NCBI GenBank assembly: GCA_963971575.1
Contig: OZ020616.1
Coordinates: 12,927,575 to 12,991,574 of the forward strand
Source: Liopterus haemorrhoidalis
Taxonomy: Eukaryota; Arthropoda; Insecta; Coleoptera; Dytiscidae
Length of the DNA: 64,000 nt
Reading direction: 5' to 3'
The notes under the pieces are model-generated. The model was given only the letters and a program-made list of their open reading frames with translations. It had not been told where the DNA came from and searched no databases. Position numbers and translations under genes: made by a program. Shown piece after piece: positions 1-10,700 of the stretch (the stretch's first letter is position 1; every line of letters starts with the position of its first letter).

Positions 1-459
1 ACTGTCATTTTCAATACCTATTAAATAAAATTCGTCCAAGAATTGTAAACAAACACTGATGCAAACCTACACATGTTGAAACATATAGTCGGCATCAGTG
101 AGGCGGCATCCAGGCTCTCCAACACTGTCTTAATGCCGATGCGTGCATCGATTCACGATATTAGTGATATACACATACACACAATGACGCCTTGCATCGC
201 ATCATTCGTGACTCGATGCTTGCATCGCTGCCTGCATCATAGTGTATGGGGGATTTTAGATTTGCTGACGACAGAAATTTTCGCAGAAAATGCACATAAG
301 GTAAAATATGCTTCACCTGAGGTTAGCAAACAAATGGTCTGCAAATCAATATAATGAAAACGAAAGTCATTACCAATTAAGACACAATAATGAAAGGAGG
401 AGAAGCAATAGAATATGTGGATAACTTTATATACTTTGAACAGCTTATATCATTAATAT
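1..459. other. Intergenic sequence, nothing recognised
   Basis: A+T-rich sequence with a local run of GCATCG/ATGCA words around 100-240. No coding region or inverted-repeat boundary could be supported. Confidence 0.4.
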
Positions 460-791
460 CAACGTTTCCCAAACTTTTATGGTGCCCATGAATTTCTTGA
501 TTGCAATGTTCAAAATCATTTAGAAATTTGTAATTTTATGAAGTAAAATTAAAAAGATTCTTTACTTTACTAATTATTTTATTGTCACCATATGTACGTT
601 TCGGCTACAAATCCGTTCCCAGTAGCTGAATAAAACTGAGCTATCTTAACTTAATGACAAGTCTCAGATTTTGCAAACTACAAGATTTTTGATATTTTTG
701 TTTCATAAAAGGGTTATTATATTTTCTGAGGTCCGGTATTTTTTTCTTCGGGACCGGTACCGGGTCGCGGACCACAGTTTGGGAAACGCTG
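460..791. mobile_element. hAT-like MITE
   Basis: The ends are CAACGTTTCCCAAACTTTTA and, in reverse complement, CAGCGTTTCCCAAACTGTGG. The flanks ATTAATAT (452-459) and ATCTATAT (792-799) agree at 6 of 8 positions, consistent with a decayed 8-bp duplication. No transposase remains. Confidence 0.6.
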
Positions 792-1028
792 ATCTATATA
801 ATAAAAACCATGACGTATCTTCCAGGATATCATATGTCCTTCCAAAGGTTTTTTCGTACTTCCCGATTGCAAGGACAGAGAAGAGAAAAGAATTAAGCGA
901 TTAACTGAAATATCTGATTAACTGAGAAGCAGAAAATCAAATAACATGTTCAAAATGAGTAAAAATATAGCAACTCAATCTCAATTGAAGGAGTTTGAGG
1001 CTGTCCTATTATCTTAACTTGATAGCAG
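792..1028. other. Spacer, nothing recognised
   Basis: A+T-rich sequence between the hAT-like MITE and the LINE 3' end; no feature supported. Confidence 0.3.
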
Positions 1029-1640
1029 AGTAACTCAAGCTTGGAAACAATAAAAAATATTGGCTCAACAACAGCAGTAAGACTAAAAAGAATAAATGGA
1101 GAAGAATTGGGGCACGAAGTAACAGAGCGAATGATCGACATACAACAAACGGATCAAGATACAAAAATAAGAGAGTCAAGGTATAATAACAAATATGAAA
1201 AGACCTGGACGGTGAGAAAACCACAGTATCTGACAGAAAAAGGCAGTAGAGAGAAGAAAAAAGTGATAGCGAGATTTAGATGTGGAAATGAGGAGAGGGA
1301 CAATAATTTTTGGATGAAAGAGGAAGAAAGAACATGTAGAATGTGCAGGGAAGGTAAGGAGACAATGGAACATTTGTTGGAAGAATGTGAAGAAATACGA
1401 CACAGAACGGAAACGAGAAAGGAAATTTTGGATGGAACAGGAAAGGGGTATGAATGGATGAAAGAAGTGAAAAACAGAAGGGAGGAAATTAAGGAAAGGA
1501 GTCAACGAAGATATTAACTAGAGAGGAGAAGGAGAGTAGATTTTAAGCCGAAAGGCGAAAATTACAATTATTATTAAGTATAAGTTAATTGTTGTAAGAT
1601 AAAATGTAGTATATAATATTTAATAATAAAAATATCTATC
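1029..1640 (+). pseudogene. LINE 3' end (reverse transcriptase C-terminal zinc-knuckle segment)
   Basis: Residues read ARFRCGNEERDNNFWMKEEE, then RTCRMCREGKETMEHLLEEC. This is the C-terminal ARFR-GNE / CxxC-x8-HxxxEC pattern seen at the end of many insect LINE polyproteins. The open stretch is 158 codons from 1041 to 1517 and stops before an A/T-rich tail with AATAAA-like motifs. The 5' part of the element is absent, as expected for 5'-truncated LINE copies. Confidence 0.65.
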
Positions 1641-1970
1641 TATAAAAAATATTAAAAAATTATAAGATTACTGAAAACTATCTGGATTTTCTCCGGTTCT
1701 CAAATAACTAACATATCAAATGAAGAAATAAGGCGAACCAGAATAATCGATGTATTAGTAAAAAACAACATCTCTGAAACGGAATTGGAAACATTCGACA
1801 TTCGGACACCTAGAGATAAAAAGATACGATGCACACAGCTAAGAAAATGGAAGGTAAACGAACTGTATGATATTGATCTATTCTGTGCAAGAAAAACAGA
1901 ATAGGAAAACTGGTCTTCGATGGCGGAGGCCTATTCCCTTAACGAACCTTAATTATTATTATTATTATTA
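1641..1970 (+). pseudogene. Second LINE-like 3' end with (ATT)n tail
   Basis: A coding-like stretch that includes RIIDVLVKNNISETELETFD ends at a TAG near 1903, followed by TTCCCTTAACGAACCTTAAT and a run of ATT triplets. A short A+T triplet tail after a coding remnant is typical of non-LTR retrotransposon 3' ends. The clade is not clear. Confidence 0.4.
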
Positions 1971-2587
1971 TAGTTTTTATATTGACTTGCGTCTATGTAA
2001 GCAATAAATTAAATATATTCTGTTAGACATCATAAAATCAAACAGAATAAATACAAAAATGCCATTTTTTTTTTCATGCTTCCAACATACTTCATTAAAA
2101 AAATTATAATAAAATCCGTTAAAGTAAAATAAATAAAGTTATTACTGTACCTTTTTAAATGTGTGTCTAAAGCATAGCACTTATGTACTTGAAATTTGTT
2201 CGATTTTTCGTTTTTTTTTTTTGTGGTAAAAATTCATATATCACATGATCAAAATCCCAGCCTTAAATTATGAAAAAATTAAACCAAAATAATTTTTATA
2301 ATCTGCAAATGTTAAACAAATTTTAAAACTATTAAAGCTATTAAAAATAATTGAATAACATACTGCAGTAACCCTGATTTAATCAGATATATTATTAAAT
2401 TTCGGCGCACAGCATTAAAGGTTATTAGCGCCTAATATGACCTGAGATACTTGCCTGCCTTATATATATATATATAGACCTGAACTCTACAACTTGTTAA
2501 GACTTACGTTGATATTATTATTTACAATATCAGGAAATTACTTAATTTTAGGATTAACAAGTCAGAGTTCAGGTTTAGGTTCTAGTA
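1971..2587. other. Intergenic A+T-rich sequence
   Basis: No gene seen. A short (TA)n run lies at about 2461-2476. Confidence 0.3.
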
Positions 2588-2726
2588 CAGTGATCCCCAA
2601 CCTATGGACGCAAACCTACAGAAAACCAGATAGGAGTATAGTTGATCAACTTTTTATCATATATTCCAATACGATTTCCTATAAGATTGTTTCCGGTATA
2701 AATCTCAAAAAGGTTGGAGACCGCTG
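2588..2726. mobile_element. Small hAT-like MITE
   Basis: The ends CAGTGATCCCCAACCT and, in reverse complement, CAGCGGTCTCCAACCT form imperfect terminal inverted repeats of hAT type. A clean 8-bp duplication is not visible. An apparent 99-codon reading frame across it is therefore not a gene. Confidence 0.5.
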
Positions 2727-4631
2727 GTTTGCTAATAGTTACATAGCTTTCTACCTATTATTTACGTTTATAGCTACCTTACTACGTCACTAGACGCACC
2801 AAAGTACTGCTAAAATGCATATAATACCAATGCGACTCTCTTAACAGCATACATTCGATAATGCGCATTAGTTTATTATGAATATTGGCCGCTATAAACG
2901 TATTTTTCTGCAATTTTATTTTTGTCTTTACAGAGTTTTAGGTAGCGAGATTTGTAACTAAAAATTCTGATACCTAAAACGTACACAGACACATTCTATA
3001 CGGGGTTGAATATTACGTCATAAGGCGCGTCTACGCTGGAGAGACATAGTTTTACGACAAAGTCGCACGTCCTTGTTCTGAAACAATGTCGTTGGATAAG
3101 ATTATAACATTGTTGAAGTCGCACGACTTTTTTGAATAAAGATTTCGGACAACAGATCTTGACTATCCAAAAATCTGTCTACACTTGTCGACAGACACAA
3201 GTCCAACTTCAATCCTTAGATATTTATCATTTAATTGGAAACAAGCAACACTTGTCCGTCTACAAATGTCCTTAAAACTACTAAAGTTTTAGACAGTTGA
3301 TACTGTCGCAAGACCATATTTCTCCAGTATAGGCATTATTCACGGAGGGAAAATTTCCAGAGCCGTGCCGAGACATTTCAGTACCTGGGACATTACTGTA
3401 AAATTGTGCCCTAAAACGTGAAATATTGAAAATTGGCGCCAGTTTTTAACTTGAAGTAAAAGCCACTTTCGCCTCACTGTCGGCACAGCTCTGAAAATTT
3501 CTGTCTTATGTTTTTCTGAACACAGCTGTTAATTTAACATCGATGTAAATAAAAACGCACTGATAACGCCGACGGTTTCAGGGTACAGTAATACTAAAAT
3601 AAGAAAGGAATTGCAGCAGTTGCACAATGACTGATTTGATAAGGGACCAGTTAATTATTTTGAAATGAGAGGTCTCCAATGTTTTTGGCTAATAATTTTG
3701 GAAATACTTCGGATGGCTTTTCCAAAATTATTCCACGGGTGAAGTAGCGTGGTAAATTGCGCCAGGATTTCTTTTCTAATTTTAATATTACTATAGCAGC
3801 AATGATATTAACCAATAGCGACGAATTAACCGACAAGATACAGAATACAATTTTTATATCAGTGGCCCTTGGAAGTTTACAGCGCTATTAAAATGAACAA
3901 GTTGTGTTCAGAAAAACGTCATTAGGGTATCTTAAAGATATTCCAGTTTAGACCAAGCGAACACTAGCTGGATCAAACCTACGACCATCACTGTACTTAG
4001 ATATTGTCAGTAAAACTGAAACAATTCAATGAATTGTGCAGAGTACAACAGCAGGCTGATCACAGCAGCAGTTTTTCATAGATTTGCTGTTGTTGGTAGT
4101 TGTCAAGACTGCCAAGTTGCTGTGGCCAATGTATCTCAGTGGCCATTTGCTTTCTTTCAAACGAACTTGTCTACTTTCTTGGTCGCGCTAGCAATCGCAT
4201 ATTCTTGAATCATTTCATCCCTTATGTTTCAGAAAGCAAAGAATGACTCACCAAAAAAGGGAATTCCCGCATACAATGTGTCTTTTTCTTAGCTTTTAAA
4301 GCTTTTAAGTAATTTTTTTCAAAAGCAAACTACCTTAAATGAACTATTGTGTAACTAGGAATAAAATAATCTATTTGGAAAAGAATTTTAGGAACTTTCT
4401 GTTGTGAAATAATTTTCTTTTTAAGATCGAATATATATAAAAAATTAAATAAAAAAATCTACAAAACGAAAACAAATCTAAAACTTAATCGGTTATATAA
4501 ATGTTATATAAAATATATAGGTTATATATATAGATGTGTCCGTTAATGGTTTACGGATACATACAGGCATTTATCTACATTTGGTGTAGCTGTATTTGAG
4601 GTTAGAATATTGGAATCCGATAATTACCGGT
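2727..4631. other. REPTOR 3' flank / possible 3' UTR
   Basis: About 1.9 kb of sequence in which no repeat family was recognised, directly 3' of the REPTOR stop codon on the minus strand. The part nearest the stop is probably 3' UTR, but its end cannot be placed. No coding signal was found on either strand. Confidence 0.35.
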
Positions 4632-4732
4632 TTAGGTCTGAAGTTCTTCAAGTCCACCACCTGGGATTCCACTTTTGACTTTGTCCAGGACTTTGTTGAC
4701 GTATTCCGTTGAATGACCTGCTATCTTTATTT
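4632..4732 (-). CDS. REPTOR: REPTOR coding exon 7 and stop (residues 554-586)
   Basis: Acceptor ataaatgtttcag; the split codon is A|AA. It encodes [20 protein letters not shown] then [12 protein letters not shown] and a TAA stop at 4634-4632. The AG(H/Q)(S/T)(S/T)E(Y/F)VN core matches the conserved C-terminal tail of CREBRF proteins, which supports joining an exon 10.4 kb away. The 3' UTR continues to lower coordinates; I could not place a polyadenylation signal with confidence. Confidence 0.9.
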
Positions 4733-7700
4733 CTGAAACATTTATAATACGAATTATTTAACGATTAAACTATAGAATAAATTGTGCACATGTATGTAAG
4801 TGTGTGTGTATGTATGTAAGAGGTTTGATGAAAAAATACAACTGCGCGCGTTGAGTAATATATTGGGCTGCTGCAAAAGTTCGTCCCGTTTTTTTGACAA
4901 ACATTTTATTTACTTAAAGTTACAATTAATCAATATAGTATGTGCCGTTCTGTTCGATGACTTTTCATCATTTCTCCGGTAGATGCATAATCCCGCGCTC
5001 GTAGAATTTCTGAGGTTTCTGACCAAAGAACTTATTCAGGTGATTTTTCAAGTCTTCCAAGGAAGTTTTTACCATCTAAACTAGGCATGTGCAACCTACG
5101 GCCCGCGGGTTAGATCCGGACCGTTGCCTCATTTTGTCCGGCCCGCGATATCTATCCAAAATCCCATTGAATCTGGCCCGCGAGATCTTTGTTTTCAGAG
5201 ATCAAATGCGGTTAAACGGTTGATGTTGGAACTACTTGGTCTACAAGGATACGTTCAGGGCCGGCGCGAGGCATGTGCAGCATGTGCGGCGGCACATGGC
5301 CCCGCGCTCAACAGCAGGCCCCGTGGTTCAACAACAGGCCCCGCGCATTGTCTTTACGTGGATCTGGGAGGTGAAGACCTTTTTTCTCGCACATGGCCCC
5401 GCAAACCCTAGCGCCGGCCCTGGGTACGTTCCAAAACCTATGGAGTTTACTCTAAACTTAACTCTAAGTTTAGTAAGATCGTTCCAAAACATTCGAGTTT
5501 TCGGTTTGAGTTAACCCTAGAGTTTACTCTTTTAACTCTGCTTGCAAGGTGGGTAATATTTACTCCCATGCGCAGAATGCGTACGCATGTAATGTAAGTT
5601 TTGACATATCGAAATTAACAGATATTAATTATGGAAAACAGGAGTTATGGAAATAAAATTAACAGAAATTCATGATTCTGAAATAAAAAGGAAATATTTT
5701 ACTTAATTATAGATAGGTATTTATTATACAATAGTTTGTAAATATTTATTAAAATTACCGTTAATAGATATACATTGTTGAACAGTTGTTGACTCAAATC
5801 AGTAGCAATAATACATACTTCCCTCATCTTTTTATCCGTCACTATTTAAAGATATTAATAATTATTTAAAATAATATGTCGTGTTGACAATATTTTAGCG
5901 GGAATTTTCATATAATCACTCTTAACCTTAAAATCGCCGTTCCAAAACCTGATCACATGACCACATTATCTTTGAGTAAACTCGAACTCCAAGACTTAAG
6001 TTTTGGAACGTACCCCATGAGAACTCAGATTTGAAGTAAAAAATGAAGGACATTTCACTAATTGAGTTTTATAAGAAATATTTCCTAGTTTACAAATTTC
6101 CAAAACTCACAGCTTTCGCTCAAAAGAAAATTACGCTCTTTGGAAGCATTTACAAATGTGAGCAGTTATTTTCTCGATTGAAGTTCGTTAAATCAAAAAC
6201 AAGGACACGAATAAAGGATTCGTACATAGAAAACACGTTGCATGTGGCTACATCAGTTGTTTCCCCAAACATTGAGTAACTTGTGAGCAATATGAAGTCA
6301 CAACCATCCCATTAAAATTAAATAAACATTTTATTCTTATTTAACAATATTTATGCATTATAAAAGATTTTTATTTTTTTCTTGTGTTTTTTATGAATAT
6401 GAACTTATATATTTTTTTGTATAGTTTAGAAAATTTAGAATGTTTTATTTTTTTATTATAAAGTCAATTTCAGTAATTAAAAAAAAAACAGTTGATTCTA
6501 AAAAAAGATCCTTAAAAAGTTCCGGCCCCCGAATGTATTTCAGATCGTTATCCGGCCCTCGGTCTTTTGGAAGTTGCACATGCCTGATTTAAACTGTTTT
6601 GAACCATTGGGTTGATGCAAAGTAGCCAGATTGTAGCCAATAAGTAGCCAGATATTTGTTTGTGGTAAACAGGACCGTGCCAAGGGAGAGGCGAGTGAGA
6701 CACCCGCCTTACCTTTAATTGAAAAAAGAAGCGTCAAAACTGGAAAAAGGGATGACAGAAAAATTGAGCGCCAGAAATGAAAAATGGACGCTCTTTTTTT
6801 GCTAATCACTTGAATCTTTAAAAACCAGGATTCGATTTTGGTTATTCTAATCGGTAATCAATCTATCATACTTCAGCAACTGCGTTCCATAAATATTTTT
6901 TTTATTTTTCAGCAATTTTAAATTTTCGTTATGTTCTATTTTTCATATACAATATTTTTGCCATAATTTTGCATTGAAACCAACAATTTTTTGTTCGTTA
7001 ATCTGATCTTTCGTTGGTCCTTTTTTTTCAAAATACAGCGTCAAAGGATTATTTTTTTAAAATAAATTTTATTCACTATTCCACGTATCAAGAGCTTATC
7101 TATTTCATCCTCGAGAACGTATGTATATTTTTAGCTCGATGTCTTTTATCCAAGTCTCAGTACTTTTTCCATACGCGGATCAACTACGCTAGTTAGATAG
7201 CTGTATATGTATGCAAAATTTCAACTATCTAAGTTCAGCCGTTTGGCCACAAATGGTACAGACAGACAAACAAACAGGTGGCAGACAGACAAAGAGAGAC
7301 AGACAAACATAAATGACGATATACGGGTTTTTGGTTATACCTACAAAACCCTAAAAATCTAAAAAACTAGGGATCCGTGGTGATTCCCGTCTTATAGTTC
7401 ACGCCTTGGGAATTACATCTTATAATTATTAATTACATCTTATACCAGGTCTACAAGTATGAAATGCGGATTTTTTTCAAACTTGCCGCGCAAACAGAGT
7501 GTATAGTTCAAAGTTTCAACACATATGGCGGTTTGTTAAGTTACCATTAAGTGTCAAATGCGTATAGGTTATAATTTGAAAAGTGATCATATAGTTTTGT
7601 TTTACTGTGTTAAAAATGTCAAATTTTGTGCCAAATAAAGAGCATTCGCGGACAGTACTACTGTTTTGTTTTCATTTAAAAAAACTGCTGCTGAATCATA

Positions 7701-10700
7701 CCGACTGCTTCGACAAGCTTATGGTGAATATGCTCCATCGCAAGATACGTGTGAACGATGATTTCGGCGTTTCAAAAGTGGTGACTTTGATCTTACAGAC
7801 AAAGAACATGGAACACCTCCAAAAAAATATGAAGATACAAAATTGGAAACATTACTACAGGAAGACGATAGTCAATCACAAAAACAACTAGCAGAGCAGT
7901 TAGGCGTTAGTCAACAAGCTGTTTCCAATCGCCTACGAGAGATGGGTAAGATCCAGAAAGTCGGCAGATGGGTTCCACATGCATTGAATGAGAGGCAGAT
8001 GGAAAAACGCAAAAACACTTGTGAAATTTTGCTTGCACGATACAAAAGAGAGTCTTTTTTGCATCGTATCATTACTGGCGATGAAAAATGGATTTATTTT
8101 GAAAATCCCAAACGCAAAAAATCATGGGTGAACCCAGGCTGACCATCCACATCAACTGCAAGACCGAATCGCTTTGACAAAAAGACAATGCTCTGTACTT
8201 GGTGGGACCAAAAGGGTGTGGTCTATTATGAATTGTTAAAACCTGGTGAAACAATTAATACAAAACGCTACCAACAACAACTGATCGAATTGAACCATTC
8301 GCTGCTCATAAAACGACAAGAAGACAGCACAAGATAATCTTTCTTTTCGATAACGCTCCATCACATAAGGCAAAAGCAGTTTGCAACACATTGAAGGCAC
8401 TCAAGTGGGAAGTGCTACCCCATGCCGCTTACTCACCAGACTTGGCCTTTTCAGATTACCACTTGTTCGCATCGATGGGTCACGCACTTGCCGAGCAGCA
8501 ATTTTGTTCATATGAAAATGTGAAAGAATGGCTAGATGAATGGTTTGCGGGGAAAGGGGAAGAGTTCTACTGGCGAGGTATTCGCAAATTGCCTGAAAGA
8601 TGGGGAAAATGTATAACTTCTAAAGGAGCATACTTTGAATAAATAAACTTTCCTGTTCTTTTGAGATTAATGTGTTTTATTTAAAAAAAAATCCGCATTA
8701 AATACTTGTAGACCTGGTATTTCCCCGGTATAACAAAGTCGGAAGCTGTAGTGAAATTGTTCTAAACCACGGTATGCGAAGCATTGCTGTAGAAATTTCC
8801 TAAACAACCTTGTATTCTTTATAATATTAAGTTTCATAAGATTAGTTATTTACAAATAAATGTGTTAAGTTGCCAAGAATGATGTTTATTTCCCGAGTTC
8901 TCAATATAGTAGCAAGTTACTAAGGTTGAGGTCGAATATTTATAACATCAAATGTCGACAGACCTTTACATGTACCTTTATTCCCGAATATTCCAACAAC
9001 TCAGCAAATAAGTCTAAAAATGAATACTAAAACATGTGATACAGCATGTGATGTGACACGTCATTGTTTTATAAATAATTGACATTAGCAAAACAACACA
9101 AATTTATAGTTGTTTCATGTTAAAGTTATTTGACGAATATTCAATTTACAACAAAAGATACAAATCATATGACTACTGTCAGGACATAAGCCAGTACGTT
9201 TTAAAAATAATATTTGAGATTAATTACATAAACACTACAGTTCATAAGTTTAATCTTACAAAAGTAAGCACTACCACAATACAACGTCTAATTGAAGTAG
9301 GCCTCAGAGGTCATGTTGCGATTGAAAAACCACGTCTTACGACCGTCCATAAACAAAAAAGTTTAGCTTGGGCCAAAGAGCATAAAAATTGGACAGTAGA
9401 AGAATGGAGCAGAGTGCTTTGGTCGAACGAATCAAAATTTGGAATTTTTGGCAGTAAACGCCGATCATTTGTTCGTCGTCGGCCAGGGGAAAGGATGCTG
9501 GAACAGTGTATTACCCAAACTGTAAAACATGGAGGTGTGAATATAATAGTTTGGTAGGGTGCCCATTTTCTTAAGAAGGCAATGCGGGACGGAGCAAAAA
9601 AAAAAGGTCCTCATCTCCCAAATCCAAGTGAAGAGAAAAAAAAAGGTCCTCACATCCCAAATCCAAGTGAAGAGAAAAAAAAAGGTCCTCACGTCCCAAA
9701 TCCAAGTGAAGAGCAAAAAAAAAAAGATCCTCATCTACCAAAATCCAAGTGAAGAGCCAAAAAAAAGGTCCTCACCTCTCAAATCCAAGTGAAGAGCAAA
9801 AACAGAAAGGTCCTCACCTCCCAAATCCAAATGCGGGACAAAATGTTAAAATGCGGGACTTTAGCGGGACAAAATGTCAAAATGTGGGACAGTCCCGCAA
9901 AATGTGGGCCAGTCCCGCAAAATGCGGGACGAATGGTCACCCTATAGTTTGGGGTTGTTTTGGTGGTGGTCAAGTTGGAATAATCGTCAAAATTGACGAA
10001 AAAAAATACGAAAGAGGTGTATTTGCGGATTTAGACGAGAATGTTTTGAATTGCGGAGTTAAACTGATTGGTGAAGGGTTCGTGTTCCAGCAAGATAATG
10101 ATCCCAAATCACTGTCAAAGTGGTTAAAAAGTACAATATAAAATCTTAGGAAGGACTCTTAAAGTTAATAACTTGGCCACCACAAAGTTCGGACTGTAAA
10201 CCTATAGGATTACTATGGGATCATTTGGACAGGGAAGTGCGAAAAAACCTCCAGGGGTAAAAATGACCTTTAGACATCACTCAAAAATATTTGGAACAAT
10301 ATTGATGACCAATATTTAAACAAATTAATTGATCGCATTCCGCGTATTTGTCAGGAGATTATGAAAGCCAGAAGTGGTCATTTTGACGAAAATTCGATTT
10401 GTATATTACACTCATACCTGGCTTTACGACCTAGATACGTTCCGGAAAAGTTGGCCGCAAAGCGAAAAGCCGTATAACGAATCAATTCCGAATTCTCAAA
10501 ACCAAGATCATTTGCTAGGTTCAATATGGTTTGTCGAAGTTCAGAAATAGAATCAACTTAAGGATCATTAGTTTTTATTCTTTCTGGCCATATTTTTTTC
10601 ACATTTATTATTTTTTTGGCCGTTTAACGAAACATTTTGGGCCGTATATCGAAAAAGTGCCATAATTAAAGAAGGCCGTTATAGCGAAAAGCCGTATAAA

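Larger units (their letters stand above)
5082..6586 (+). mobile_element. Non-autonomous hAT element carrying two nested insertions
   Basis: Terminal repeats TAGGCATGTGCAACCT and, in reverse complement, CAGGCATGTGCAACTT; flanks ATCTAAAC (5074-5081) and ATTTAAAC (6587-6594) match at 7 of 8 bases, the 8-bp duplication of hAT transposons. Part of the transposase C-terminus survives. Two further elements (5246-6016 and, inside that, 5256-5422) interrupt it. Confidence 0.8.

Noticed and set aside
2494..2793. 99-codon plus-strand frame with hydrophobic N-terminus resembling a signal peptide
   Set aside because: A hAT-like MITE with CAGTGATCCCCAACC ends lies in the middle of it; no homologue-like motif.
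9465..9792. Open frames on both strands with repeated [16 protein letters not shown] peptides
   Set aside because: Same minisatellite artefact inside the hAT-like insert.
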